64,000 nt of DNA from Methanobacterium formicicum DSM 3637 (GCF_000302455.1 NZ_AMPO01000006.1:1-64000), one strand, 5' to 3'; positions 50,521-63,028 are shown, counted from the stretch's first letter. The notes: generated from the sequence alone by a model not told the origin. Translations and numbers: made by a program.

Positions 50521-51624
50521 TTAATCCTCTTTCCAGCTAAAGGTTGCTGTACCCAGACCAAAGAGTACTATTCCCAGTGCTGCAACTATGGCCAGGTCGG
50601 TTACCGCATCCCCTGTATTTCCAGTTATCATGGAACTTCTGAGGCCCTCGCTCAGGTAGGTTAGAGGGGATATCTTGGCCAGGTACTGTAGGAACCAGGG
50701 CATGTTATCCACTGGTATCAGGGTCCCGGAGACAAACATAAGGGGGAAAGTGATTACTCCCACGGCATTCATGGCTGATTCTTCATTTTTCACAAAGTTA
50801 GCAACCAGTATTCCAAATCCGGCGAAGAGTGCAGTTCCAACAACTATTAACAGCACGCTCACTACGTTGATCTGGGGGTGAATGTTAAATGCAAATGTTG
50901 CCAGTAATAGGGCCACTGCCAGCGATAAGATCACCAGTATGGTCCAGGTGGTGATTCTGGAAGCAATCCATTCTTTACTGGTTAAGGGTGTGGTTGAAAG
51001 TTTCCTGAACACTCCAGTGCTACGTAACCTGGCCACTGTCCCCACAGACATATTTGCTGCTGCAGACATGATGGTAATGGCCAGTATTCCTGGAAGAAGG
51101 AAATCAAAGTAGTTCATACCAGAAGTAGCAGCTTCCTGGGAGTTCACGGTGATGACTTCATGGGCACCGGAAATTTTCATGTTGAAACCATTGGCCACCT
51201 GCTGAACCACTGAAACCACGGCCATGGAAGTTGGTTTAGACTTATCATAGTACACATTAACCCCAGCAGTGCCTATGGACTGCTGAGTAGTGCCTATGGA
51301 TTGTTGAATATTCTGACCAAAACCCTGGGGTATAATCAGGTACGATGTGATCTTCCCATCTTTCAGCATCTCTTCCAGATTCATCCCTGAACCATCTTTT
51401 AGCTGGACTGCCCCGGTAGATCCCATGGTCTGGATAAAATTACTGGACATGGATGAACCATCGTTATCATGATAATAAAGGGTAACTGTGTCAGATTGAC
51501 CTCCAAATATGTATCCAAATAAAAGGAAAAGCACTATGGGGAAGATGAACATCCAGAAAATATTCATCCTGTCCCGGAATGTCTCTTTCAGACTGTACTT
51601 AATATCGGTGCTGATCCGTGACAT
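50521..51624 (-). CDS. ABC-2 type permease of the bactofilin operon
   Basis: A 367-residue permease with a first helix (MFIFPIVLFLLFGYIFGG), an external domain (about 45-165) with an internal repeat (IGTTQQS twice, IQQSIGTTQQSIGTAGVNVY), and five C-terminal helices. DrrB/YhfS-type exporter. Its stop is followed by the last bactofilin; it begins directly after the ATPase stop, so the ABC pair is translationally linked. Confidence 0.9.
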   Translation of the reverse strand: MSRISTDIKYSLKETFRDRMNIFWMFIFPIVLFLLFGYIFGGQSDTVTLYYHDNDGSSMSSNFIQTMGSTGAVQLKDGSGMNLEEMLKDGKITSYLIIPQGFGQNIQQSIGTTQQSIGTAGVNVYYDKSKPTSMAVVSVVQQVANGFNMKISGAHEVITVNSQEAATSGMNYFDFLLPGILAITIMSAAANMSVGTVARLRSTGVFRKLSTTPLTSKEWIASRITTWTILVILSLAVALLLATFAFNIHPQINVVSVLLIVVGTALFAGFGILVANFVKNEESAMNAVGVITFPLMFVSGTLIPVDNMPWFLQYLAKISPLTYLSEGLRSSMITGNTGDAVTDLAIVAALGIVLFGLGTATFSWKED

Positions 51625-52554
51625 TTATTTACCCCCTTCTGAGAGTTTATCACCAGTTAAATTCAAGAATACATCTTCCAAAGTTGCTTTTTTAACATAA
51701 ATTTCTTCACATGCAAGTTCATTTCGATTAATAATAGATAAGGCCTTTGACATACATTTTGTCCCATTTTCTTCAGCTAATTTTATAAAAACATTGTTCC
51801 CCTCAATTTTAGACTCAGGAATGGCCTCGATTAATTCATTTTTGGCAATTTCCTCGCATTCCCTGATTATGAGGGTGTTACCACCACCATGGTGGTTAAT
51901 TAAGTCTTCTGGTGTTCCTTCTGCAATTATCTGACCATTGTGCAGCACGTTCACCCGGTCTGCCAGGTAATGGGCTTCATCCATGTAATGGGTGGTGAGA
52001 AATACTGTCTTTCCCTTCGTTTTCAAGGCTTTTATTGCATCCCACACATCACGCCGGGCCTTGGGATCAAGGCCGGTAGTGGGTTCATCAAGGAAGACTA
52101 TTTCCGGATCATTTACCAGGGCTATGGCAATTCCCACCCGTTGTTTCAGGCCTCCGGAGAGATCTTTAAACAGGGTGTTTCTTTTATCAATCAGGCTCAA
52201 CATTTCAATTAGATCATCCACGTTGGTATGGGTAGGGTACATCTGGCCAAAATAATCGATGTTTTCATAAACTGTTAACCATTCAAATGCATTAAAATCC
52301 TGTGGAAGCACACCAATTCTTTTTTTAACTTCCATCTCATCTTTTTTAATGTCAAATCCCAGGATGGTAATGGTTCCTGCTGTTAAATTTTTCAGGCATT
52401 CCATCATTTCAACAGTGGTGGTTTTACCTGCACCATTAGGTCCAAGAAAGGCGAATATCTCCCCTTTTTCAATACTGAAAGATATGTCATTTACTGCTAT
52501 GAAATCCCCGTATTTTTTAACCAGAGATCTAACTTCAATCACGTTATTAGTCAT
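51625..52554 (-). CDS. ABC transporter ATPase of the bactofilin operon
   Basis: A 309-residue ATPase: Walker A GPNGAGKTT, signature LSGGLKQRVGIAIAL, Walker B IVFLDEPTTGLDPK and LTTHYMDEAHYLAD. The C-terminal DrrA-type domain ends LTGDKLSEGGK. I chose ATG 52554 (MTNNVIEVRSLVKKYGD) behind AAAGGAAAATTTGATAAC; the frame extends 39 bases further into the end of bactofilin A. It is flanked by two bactofilin genes, one before and one after the ABC pair. Confidence 0.93.
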   Translation of the reverse strand: MTNNVIEVRSLVKKYGDFIAVNDISFSIEKGEIFAFLGPNGAGKTTTVEMMECLKNLTAGTITILGFDIKKDEMEVKKRIGVLPQDFNAFEWLTVYENIDYFGQMYPTHTNVDDLIEMLSLIDKRNTLFKDLSGGLKQRVGIAIALVNDPEIVFLDEPTTGLDPKARRDVWDAIKALKTKGKTVFLTTHYMDEAHYLADRVNVLHNGQIIAEGTPEDLINHHGGGNTLIIRECEEIAKNELIEAIPESKIEGNNVFIKLAEENGTKCMSKALSIINRNELACEEIYVKKATLEDVFLNLTGDKLSEGGK

Positions 52555-52558
52555 GTTA

Positions 52559-53236
52559 TCAAATTTTCCTTTGTTCTGCCACTGAAGATTCATTGTGCAT
52601 TTTAAAGCTGCTGTTATATTCTACCAGTTCTATTTTGCATCCTGGACCCAGTTCGATTGTATCGCCCCTTACCACTTTGGCCTGGGTATTTTCAAGGTAA
52701 ATTTCATCTCCTTCAATGGTTTCAGTGTTCAGTTCTTTTCCTGCTCCAAAGGGCATGATCATGCCTTTGAGGCCAAATATGTCATATTTTCCTTTTCTTT
52801 TAATTGTGATCTTTGAACCACCAATTTCACCGGCTCGGGATGATCCGTGTAACCTGAGTTCCAGTTCATCGGCATTTAACAGCCCGTCAATTCCAAAAGT
52901 TCCCTCGATCTTTAAAAATTCAGCATTGCAATCTCCCACAACACTGATACTACCATAGGTTTCCGCCTTTTCTGCGGATAAATTACCTTTAATATCAGTA
53001 GTTCCATTAATTTTCATCTTATTTACTTCTAAATTACCTTTAATGGAATTATTACCATTCACTCTCAATTGATCTGTCGTAACATTTCCATTTAAGTTGC
53101 ATTGTCCATTTATTTTCAGATATATACACTCAAGATCACCGTCTATCTTTCCACTTCCGTTAATGTTTACAGAATTATATTTACCGCCACTTGCACTTCC
53201 ATGACCATTAATTCTCAAATCACTCACGATTTCCAT
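52559..53236 (-). CDS. Bactofilin-type polymer-forming protein A
   Basis: A 225-residue beta-repeat protein, similar in length and pattern to protein B (49802-50482): INGSGKIDGDLECIYLKING, then NVTTDQLRVNGNNSIKGNLE, ending LENTQAKVVRGDTIELGPGC. I chose ATG 53236 (MEIVSDLRINGHG) behind GGGTGAT; a GTG at 53245 lies in that site. It is 13 bases after the DUF4004 stop and 4 bases before the ATPase gene. Confidence 0.87.
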   Translation of the reverse strand: MEIVSDLRINGHGSASGGKYNSVNINGSGKIDGDLECIYLKINGQCNLNGNVTTDQLRVNGNNSIKGNLEVNKMKINGTTDIKGNLSAEKAETYGSISVVGDCNAEFLKIEGTFGIDGLLNADELELRLHGSSRAGEIGGSKITIKRKGKYDIFGLKGMIMPFGAGKELNTETIEGDEIYLENTQAKVVRGDTIELGPGCKIELVEYNSSFKMHNESSVAEQRKI

Positions 53237-53249
53237 AGGTATCACCCAT

Positions 53250-53873
53250 TTAAACTATTTTAATCTTCAACTCCTCGATTAAATCAGTTAATTTCATTTT
53301 TGCAATGATTTTGGTACTGTTTTCAAAGTAGATATCAGCAACATTTGAAACCAGGCAGCAACTGGAAATTCCCAGTTTGCGTAGAAATATTAATTCACAG
53401 CTTTTTGCCTTAAATTTAGGATAATATTCTTCTAATATGTTCAATATCATATTACCTTCATCAAAATTGATTTTTCCTTCATCAAACATTTTATCTAAGA
53501 TGTAAAGAAATAGTATGGTTTCAAAATCCAGCTTTCTGGTTTCACCTTTTTTTGCAGTATAGAAATCAAGGGTTGTTTTTGAAACAATGTTCTGCTTCAT
53601 CAGGTCCTGACTTTCCATTACTATTTCCATTAGATTTGGGGATAACATGTCTGCCAGGTTGTCTAAGGAAATATCTCCTTTCATGTTCTTTATTTTCTCG
53701 ATTCTATCGATAATCTTCTCTTTTGGAAAAAAGGTTTCCTGACCGGTGTAGGTAGATTTCCGGATAAACCATTCCTCTGGGATTAAATTTTTCCTTTTCC
53801 AGCGGTATAACTGGCCATAGGAAATTTGGGTTAATTCTAGTAATTCTTTTTTGGAAATCAACTCTTCTTCCAT
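53250..53873 (-). CDS. DUF4004 / YhbD-like regulator with MerR-type helix
   Basis: A 207-residue protein. The N-terminus SKKELLELTQISYGQLYRWK then RKNLIPEEWF is a MerR/YhbD-type DNA-binding helix-turn-helix; the remainder is helical with TRKLDFETILFLYILDKMFD. In Bacillus, yhbD is next to the bactofilin genes yhbE and yhbF; the same family sits here at the head of a bactofilin operon. It probably controls or organises the operon. Confidence 0.8.
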   Translation of the reverse strand: MEEELISKKELLELTQISYGQLYRWKRKNLIPEEWFIRKSTYTGQETFFPKEKIIDRIEKIKNMKGDISLDNLADMLSPNLMEIVMESQDLMKQNIVSKTTLDFYTAKKGETRKLDFETILFLYILDKMFDEGKINFDEGNMILNILEEYYPKFKAKSCELIFLRKLGISSCCLVSNVADIYFENSTKIIAKMKLTDLIEELKIKIV

Positions 53874-53967
53874 TTTTTAACACCACATTACATTAGCGTA
53901 ACAAAACACTGTTACATAGATCATCATACTTAGTATTTAAAGGTTGCTCATACGAACAGTCCGTACA

Positions 53968-54382
<415 letters not shown>

Positions 54383-54544
54383 AGGCCTAAAATTAGGGTC
54401 TGAATTTTTTTAACATCTTCCAATCATTAATGCAATATTTAAAGATTTTGAATCAAATTGAGAGTACTTAAATCATTATTAAAAATACATCCTAAAAATC
54501 AAAACAAAAAATTAAAAACATCTCATTAACCTGTGAGTGATAAT

Positions 54545-56920
<2,376 letters not shown>

Positions 56921-57014
56921 AGTCCCTGAAATTTTACAGGTCCTTAAAAACCTAAGTATATTCCGTGGATGTTTACGGCTTAAAATCAGTCTGTAAGTCC
57001 ATAAAACTTGAAAA

Positions 57015-57049
57015 TTCCACCATTCATCCTGCAGGGTGATTTGGTGGAA
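57015..57049 (+). terminator. Hairpin terminator after lon
   Basis: TTCCACCA (57015-57022) pairs with TGGTGGAA (57042-57049), with a CCTGCAGG palindrome in the loop, followed by a T-rich stretch. The rest of the 56921-57278 gap is AT-rich (several TTTTATTTT/CTTAAAAACC stretches) with no gene. Confidence 0.7.
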
Positions 57050-57278
57050 CTCTTTATTCTTCTTTTGAATTAAATGATTCTTATAAATTTAATTCTTAAT
57101 TCCATAAAACTTGTATTAACTTCTTATAATCCAATTTTAATTTATAATCCTAATTTCTACTTCTTAAAAACCTAATTTTTATCTTTTTAACCTTCATTTT
57201 AGTTAATAAATTTCATTTTTTTACCCAAATTTTATATTTTATAATAAAGAAATAATAAATACATAAGAGGGGGTTTTA

Positions 57279-58168
57279 ATGAACACTGAAGGTGCTCACC
57301 ATTACATTGAAAAGGGCATTGAAAGCTGGTTAGATCATAAAAACTATTTTGAAGCTATTGACTTTTTTCCCGTGCCTTGGAATTTGAACCCCATAACCCT
57401 GATGCCCATCTATTAAGGGGAGCAGTGTACGTTGATGTTGGTGACCTGAACCTGGCTTTGAAGGATTATAATAAAGCTTTAGAATACAATCCTGAAAATG
57501 TTGGATTATTTTTTGATAAAGGAACAGTTTTATTCTATTTGGGTGAGTATGATAAGGCCATACACTCCTATGAAAAATTTCTATCTCGAGAACCCCGTGA
57601 TGTGGATGCACTCTATTTCAATGGGTTGGCTTACCATTTTCTGGGGAAAAATAAAACCGCTCAGAAATTAATTGATGAAGCATTGACTTTGATTGAAAAA
57701 TCTGATGATCTGTACCCTGATCTGTGTAATGCTAAGGGAGAAATACTTTTTGATCTTGAAAGTTACCCGGATGCAATTGATTATTTCAACAAAGCTGTAG
57801 AATCAGATCCTGCTTCCTTTATTGCTCTCTACAATACTGGGAGGGCATTCTATGAAATGGGAGAACTAAAATATGCCCTCAAGTACATTGAAGATGCCTT
57901 AAAAATAGAGCCTAAAGAGTGGGATGTACTGAATTATAAGGGCCTTATACTGATGGATATGGGTGTTAATGAAGATGCTATTGAATGTTTTGATAAAATT
58001 ATAAAACTGCACCCTATTTACTTCCCTGCATGGTATAATAAAGGAGTGGCTCTTAAACAGCTTGGAAGAACTGAAGAAGCTTTAGATCACTTTGATCAGG
58101 CTATAAAACTCCTTCTTGATAAAAAACCAGGTATGACTCGGGGGATGTGTTTGAAAAGTTCCAAATGA
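57279..58168 (+). pseudogene. TPR repeat protein, frameshifted near the start
   Basis: ATG 57279 behind AGAGGGGG reads MNTEGAHHYIEKGIESWLDH then KNYFEAIDFF, and then leaves frame at a run of six T (57363-57368). One extra T would continue into SRALEFEPHNPDAHLLRGAV, and the rest is intact through 58168. The repaired protein has about seven TPR units of the type AIDYFNKAVESDPASFIALY and is soluble; TPR proteins bind other proteins. Without repair, the only start for the long frame is a TTG at 57377, lacking a ribosome site. The homopolymer position means a sequencing error is possible. Confidence 0.8.
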
Positions 58169-58348
58169 AATGGATGTTATCTTCCCATGATGAGATTGTT
58201 TTAGCGACCAGTTTATTTACGTGGTTGGTTTTTTCTAACCATTCCATTTACATGATAACTTTTGTGAGCATTTTTTTCACATGGTTTGTTAATTTCCCAG
58301 TTCCTCATTTTCAACCGGTTATGGCTATTCTTATCACTGTATTTCAGG

Positions 58349-59149
58349 TTATGTCTTTTTTAGTTCAACCACAATTATCTGGGGCCTTGCAAAAAACCGT
58401 AAGGGCAGCATGGTTGTTCCTATACCATTACTAACGATTAAAGTGCTGTTATTCTCTTCAATCACTCCAGTCCTGTATTTATTCCCGTAATCAGAATGAG
58501 TGACTGGTGCCCATAGGCCGAAAAATGTTACCTGCCCACCATGGGTGTGACCAGAGAAAACCAGGTCCACCTTGGACTTATCCACATTGGGGAAATAATC
58601 AGGATTATGGGTAACCATAATAACGAAGTCCTGGGGTGTAACCACTGAAGTGGTGGCATTGGGGATCTGAACACCGTTGTTGTAATCACCCACACCTCCA
58701 AGACGGATCCTGGAACCGTTTTCCACAATCCAGGTTCCCTTATTGCCAATGTAAGTAATTCCGTAGGTGGGAATGGCGTTCAGGGTTTTATACTGGGGAT
58801 CTTTATTCCCTAAGACTGCGTAAACACCCAGGGGTGCTTTAAGTTTGGATAGTGACTCAAAGGTTGAGTTAATATTGGCAGAATCCCCATCCACATAATC
58901 TCCTCCCAGGAGTATTAAATCGGGGTTTAGAGCATTAACCTGGCTGACCACGCTGTCGATCCGGTCCTGACTAAAATCAGGACCAGCATGAATATCTGAT
59001 AGGAAAACAATGGTTTTCCCGTCAAACTGGCTTGGAATCTGATCAGATTCAATGGTCACATACTTGGTTTCAATCCAGTATGGCTCGATGAACATGTAAA
59101 TCCCCAGGAGGATCAGTAAAATTAAGAATATATAACGTTTTTTAAGCAA
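58349..59149 (-). CDS. YkuE-like membrane-anchored phosphoesterase, altered motif
   Basis: A 266-residue protein: an N-terminal membrane anchor (about 5-22), then a calcineurin-like domain with DIHAG, GDYVDGD, GNKD, THNPDYF and SGHTHGGQV. All are as in YkuE-type enzymes except that the third motif is GNKD rather than GNHD, so the catalytic His is Lys. The family removes phosphate from cell-envelope lipids in Bacillus. Start is TTG 59149 behind AGGGTG. Whether the changed motif leaves activity is not known. Confidence 0.85.
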   Translation of the reverse strand: MLKKRYIFLILLILLGIYMFIEPYWIETKYVTIESDQIPSQFDGKTIVFLSDIHAGPDFSQDRIDSVVSQVNALNPDLILLGGDYVDGDSANINSTFESLSKLKAPLGVYAVLGNKDPQYKTLNAIPTYGITYIGNKGTWIVENGSRIRLGGVGDYNNGVQIPNATTSVVTPQDFVIMVTHNPDYFPNVDKSKVDLVFSGHTHGGQVTFFGLWAPVTHSDYGNKYRTGVIEENNSTLIVSNGIGTTMLPLRFFARPQIIVVELKKT

Positions 59150-59313
59150 ATTGGCACCCTGTATTTAATTATTTATTTAGTTAACTGTTTATTTTAATTA
59201 AAACGTGAATATGATCTGGAGTGGTAGTTAATTTCAGATGATTTATAACGAGTTCCTACTTTGAACTAGATAGGATTTTAAAATAAATAAGCTTTCGGGT
59301 TGGTAGGGAATGA

Positions 59314-59401
59314 TTTTTGAGAGATTTTCATCCTTATTTTTGAGAGATTTTCATCCTTATTTTTGAGAGATTTCAACTCATTTTAAAGAGATTTTCAACT
59401 T
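59314..59401. repeat. Four tandem units, period 21-23 bp
   Basis: Two units of 23 bases at 59314-59336 and 59337-59359 are identical (TTTTTGAGAGATTTTCATCC plus TTA); two further diverged units of 21 bases follow at 59360 and 59381. They lie in the 59150-59495 spacer, which otherwise has a TATA-rich promoter zone for the 59496 gene and no other gene. Confidence 0.85.
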
Positions 59402-59495
59402 TTTAATACCCAAAGATAAGTAATACTTTAGTTTAAATAATTATTTATAATATGGGGATCATATTATTATTTACAAAAGTAGGAGGCATGATCTT

Positions 59496-59885
59496 ATGGA
59501 AGATGATTTAAAAAATTTGGTTTTAGGATTCAGAAAACACACCGGGAAAACCCAACGCCAAGTTGCCCGTGAACTGGGAGTTCCAATGGATATTGAAACA
59601 GCACTGGAAATGGGAACATACAAACAACCCACAGAACAGCTCTTAGGGAAAATCGTGAATCTTACCTCTAAGTGTGATGTAAAAGACCTGGTTCACATTG
59701 GAAGAGGGTACAGGATCATGGATGAATTAGGTCCTGACTTCAAATATTACATCCGTGGACTGGAACAGGAGAGGGGTTTTGATCATGAGGAACTCCACAG
59801 TCAACCTGAAGAAGAGTTCTACCGTATCATAGGAAGTGTGAATCTGGATGAGTTTGATGTGGTCAGTGCGGGAAGAATAACCTGA
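59496..59885 (+). CDS. Small HTH-like protein, unknown
   Basis: A 129-residue protein. The first 60 residues (VLGFRKHTGKTQRQVARELG then VPMDIETALEMG) look like an XRE-type helix-turn-helix; the remainder is acidic and rich in Asp/Glu (LEQERGFDHEELHSQPEEEF). No family name comes to mind. The ATG at 59496 follows AGGAGGC, a good ribosome site. Confidence 0.65.
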   Translation: MEDDLKNLVLGFRKHTGKTQRQVARELGVPMDIETALEMGTYKQPTEQLLGKIVNLTSKCDVKDLVHIGRGYRIMDELGPDFKYYIRGLEQERGFDHEELHSQPEEEFYRIIGSVNLDEFDVVSAGRIT

Positions 59886-60016
59886 TTATCTGGACATTCA
59901 AAATTTTTATGCAAAAAAAAGATTTGTAAGGGAATTTTAGGAATTTCCTTTTTTCTTTAGAATTTACTTTATTTTTAATTGATACTCTTATTTTAAAGAC
60001 TTGATACTATTTTAAC

Positions 60017-61522
60017 TCAAATCAAAGTAATAGCTCCATCCAAATTCCCTGAAATCCTCCTAACCAGTCCTGGAATGGTGGAGGTGATTATGGTATGATC
60101 TGCATTTTGTGATGCTAATTTATCATCTGATGAGGCCCCAATGACAGTGGATGGGAGTTCTCTATTTAAGATGTCCACAGTTACCTTCTCCACCCATGGA
60201 TCTTTATCACTGATGATGATCTCATCCATATCCTTGTTGAGTTCTCTGGCTAAAGCCCATGACACGAACCTGCCTCCAATGAGTGCAGCACTACTACCTG
60301 TTAAACTTTCATGAATACTCTGGATGGTCCTTTGAACTTCAACCTTTTCATAAATGGGTGAATTGGGAACCACTGCCCAATGGGCATCTCCCAATGTGAA
60401 CTCTCCTATTTTCTGTGGATAAACATTTTCAGGACCCACTACCTTAATTGAAGAGGCCAGTGCTTCTAGTTCTCCCCTCTGTATTGGTACGTTGGTCAAA
60501 CCTGGTTTGAGTTCTTCTTTGATTATTTTAATAACCCGTGGAAGTCCAAAATTACCTTTTTTCGCAGTTCCTGGACTGTATCCGCACATGTATCCATGGT
60601 GGTTACTGGGAAAACCAGTGATTATGGCGTTAAGTCCTGCTCGCAGACCCACACGACATTCATCTTCATAGGCACCGTTGGTGGCCACGATTTTCCCTGG
60701 AACCAGTATACGTGCCATGGCAACGGCCTTGGCAAAGCTATCCAAACGGTTACTGGATTGGTTAAATGGTCCTCCCTCCAGTACAAAGATGTCCGCCCCC
60801 AATTCAAGGGCTTTACTGAATCCGGTGACCAGATCATCGTATCCATCTCCAATGAACATGATGGCCTCCACTCCTTTACCGTATTCCTGGGCAAGACTAG
60901 CAATTTCTTCAGCCTCTTCCAAGGGTGCAGCATGACCTTCCCCACCCTGGGCACTGGTTACATTAATGGCCACAGATGATGAACATTTAATCCATTCTTC
61001 CCTCTCGTCCTGTGCAGCTTCCTCTTTATCCACGAGTCTGGCGTGGATCCTGTCCCGTGGACATTCCTGAAATGGTGGGCCCTGATTATAACACTGTCCC
61101 GGGCATTTAACAATCTCCCTTGGGAAGCGCATGGCTCCGAAACGACCAAAGTGGTCCAGGTCCAGTGGAACATCAGTGGCTTCTCTAACTTCTCTAAGGA
61201 TATCAATACCCCGCATGTTGTTAGCTTCGGCAATATCAGCAAAGGCATAGGCACATACATGGATGGAAGCACCAAGCATGTTGGATAACATGCAGTTACC
61301 CATGAGTTCATCTCTTCCCAGGTCAGAGGCACAGGTACCAACCACGATCTCAGTCAGATCACATCCTATGGGGAATTTTTTGAAGTTCATTCCCAGCTGG
61401 GTGGCCTCAGCAGTGGATAGTTCGGAAACTGCATCCACCACATCGTTGACATTTTTATTAGCTTTACTAAGTTCAAGAGCTGAATCCATATCATTTACTG
61501 CTTCTTTGACTATATCATACAC
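60017..61522 (-). CDS. hcgG: FeGP cofactor biosynthesis protein HcgG (HmdC)
   Basis: A 501-residue protein with the fibrillarin-like/HmdC architecture. The N-terminal half reads TAEATQLGMNFKKFPIGCDL then CMLSNMLGASIHVCAYAFAD and has the cysteine group KCPGQCYNQGPPFQECPRD; the C-terminal half is a Rossmann-like domain (SSAALIGGRFVSWALAREL). HcgG takes part in building the guanylylpyridinol cofactor of [Fe]-hydrogenase. I chose GTG 61522 behind AAGGTGAT; the longer frame starts with a GTG in that site. It lies downstream of hmdII on the same strand, with 270 bases between them. Confidence 0.85.
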   Translation of the reverse strand: MYDIVKEAVNDMDSALELSKANKNVNDVVDAVSELSTAEATQLGMNFKKFPIGCDLTEIVVGTCASDLGRDELMGNCMLSNMLGASIHVCAYAFADIAEANNMRGIDILREVREATDVPLDLDHFGRFGAMRFPREIVKCPGQCYNQGPPFQECPRDRIHARLVDKEEAAQDEREEWIKCSSSVAINVTSAQGGEGHAAPLEEAEEIASLAQEYGKGVEAIMFIGDGYDDLVTGFSKALELGADIFVLEGGPFNQSSNRLDSFAKAVAMARILVPGKIVATNGAYEDECRVGLRAGLNAIITGFPSNHHGYMCGYSPGTAKKGNFGLPRVIKIIKEELKPGLTNVPIQRGELEALASSIKVVGPENVYPQKIGEFTLGDAHWAVVPNSPIYEKVEVQRTIQSIHESLTGSSAALIGGRFVSWALARELNKDMDEIIISDKDPWVEKVTVDILNRELPSTVIGASSDDKLASQNADHTIITSTIPGLVRRISGNLDGAITLI

Positions 61523-61792
61523 AAAAATCACCTTTAGACTTTTCCAAAGTTTATAAAATCTTGATTATGTTTATCAATAGCTTTATCAGTCCAGATTTGG
61601 CCTTTTTCTATCTAATTATAATAATTGGTTAAGCTATTTAAAAGTTAGTATAAAAAGTAGTTTAAGTATTACAAACTTGTTTGGTTACTGTATAAAACTC
61701 ATACCCAACCCAACTTTTTTGCAGGGTATTGATTGGGTTTTGATTTTAAAATAAATTGGAGATGGATTATCTAGTAAAGGGAAGTGATTGAT

Positions 61793-62818
61793 TCACTCAA
61801 ACATCTTACGCATGCACCGCCTGATGGTACCTTCAGATGCCCTTTCCCCCATTAAATTCAGAAGTTCCTTTGATAAGGCCTGGGCAGCCACCAGGTTGGT
61901 TGGTTTTATATCTGCATCCCTGGCATTTTCCATCAACTCCGGATCCAGATTGGATAAAGTTTCTAAGGCTGCATCTAAATCTTTCTGTTCATCTAAAAGG
62001 TGCATAGAACTGGCACTTTTAACCAGTAACTCTGGATGCATTGCTTTTAAGAGGCCATTAACTCCAGATGACTCCACCAGGGAGGCCATGGTCTGCAGGG
62101 TCATGAGTATCTGTTTTTCAACCATTTCCTGGGGTGCCTTAATGATCCTGGTGCCCACTTGATAGTAGTCCAGAACCCCTGAAAGGGTCACTGCAGTTAC
62201 CAGGGATCCCATGTCCGCCACTGCCGATGAAACATCCGCAGGAACAACGTAAGCATCTTTATTGCAGCTTTTAACCAGGTCCTCGCACTTTTTAATCTGT
62301 TCCGGTGTGGCTAAGTCCAGATCATTGGTGGTGTGGCCTCCAATCACATAGTGGCCATGTTGGGGAGTCCCAGGAACGGCTGCAGGGTGCATGGAACTTA
62401 TTCCCACATCTTTTCTTTTTCTTTTAATCTCCACTTCCAGCACATAGTACAGTACCAGGGGAGAAACAGTGCAGGTGTTGGTAATCACACCACCTTCTGG
62501 AAGGTGAGTTATGATATTTTTAGCAATGTTAAAGGTGGGTTTACCAAAGGGTGTGAAGAGAACCGCTATTTCTGCATTACGGGCAGCTTCAGCATCGTCG
62601 GAGGTGACTATCACCCCACTATCTTCTACTGTTTTCCACATATCAATAGTAAGCATGCTCCGATCAGGTTCTGCAAGGTAAACATCATGACCTGCTTTTT
62701 TAAATTCAATTGCCATCCTGCTTCCCCCATAAGGAGGGGTTCCCCCGTATTTTTCTGGTAATTTCAGTTGATTAACATAAAGTTCCTGATTTCCAGCACC
62801 ATAAACTGCTATTTTCAT
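61793..62818 (-). CDS. hmdII: HmdII, [Fe]-hydrogenase paralog
   Basis: A 341-residue protein with an N-terminal Rossmann fold (MKIAVYGAGNQELYVNQLKL) and the GGVITNTCTVSPLVLYYVLE segment with the Cys equivalent to the iron ligand of Hmd. MHPAAVPGTPQHGHYVIGGH is the conserved His/Pro loop. The form of the N-terminus (NQLKLPEKYGGTPPYGGSRM) is that of HmdII rather than true Hmd. HmdII binds the cofactor but does not catalyse H2 activation efficiently, and may have a scaffold or sensor role. I chose ATG 62818 behind AAGGTGA. Confidence 0.88.
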   Translation of the reverse strand: MKIAVYGAGNQELYVNQLKLPEKYGGTPPYGGSRMAIEFKKAGHDVYLAEPDRSMLTIDMWKTVEDSGVIVTSDDAEAARNAEIAVLFTPFGKPTFNIAKNIITHLPEGGVITNTCTVSPLVLYYVLEVEIKRKRKDVGISSMHPAAVPGTPQHGHYVIGGHTTNDLDLATPEQIKKCEDLVKSCNKDAYVVPADVSSAVADMGSLVTAVTLSGVLDYYQVGTRIIKAPQEMVEKQILMTLQTMASLVESSGVNGLLKAMHPELLVKSASSMHLLDEQKDLDAALETLSNLDPELMENARDADIKPTNLVAAQALSKELLNLMGERASEGTIRRCMRKMFE

Positions 62819-62933
62819 TTTTTTCACCTTTGAAACTACACAAGGTTGATATTATTAATTTAATTCGATATTCTTGGTTTAATGTAATTTTGATCAATTT
62901 GAAATCCTCAGTTTAGTTTGAAAATAACTACTT

Positions 62934-63028
62934 GATATCCTCATTTTAATCTAATATTCTCAATTTAATCTGATATCCTCATTTTAATCAGATATTCTTA
63001 ATTTAGGATAATATTCGTAATTTGGACT
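62934..63028. repeat. Five tandem 19-bp units
   Basis: Units start at 62934, 62953, 62972, 62991 and 63010, exactly 19 bases apart, alternating GATATCCTCATTTTAATCT and AATATTCTCAATTTAATCT forms with later copies diverging. A related unit lies at 62867. They fill most of the 62819-63151 spacer between hmdII and mvhD. Confidence 0.88.

Noticed and set aside
58147..58434. Hydrophobic 95-residue open frame on the plus strand
   Set aside because: It overlaps the end of the TPR gene and the end of the convergent phosphoesterase, has no ribosome site and no recognisable motif.
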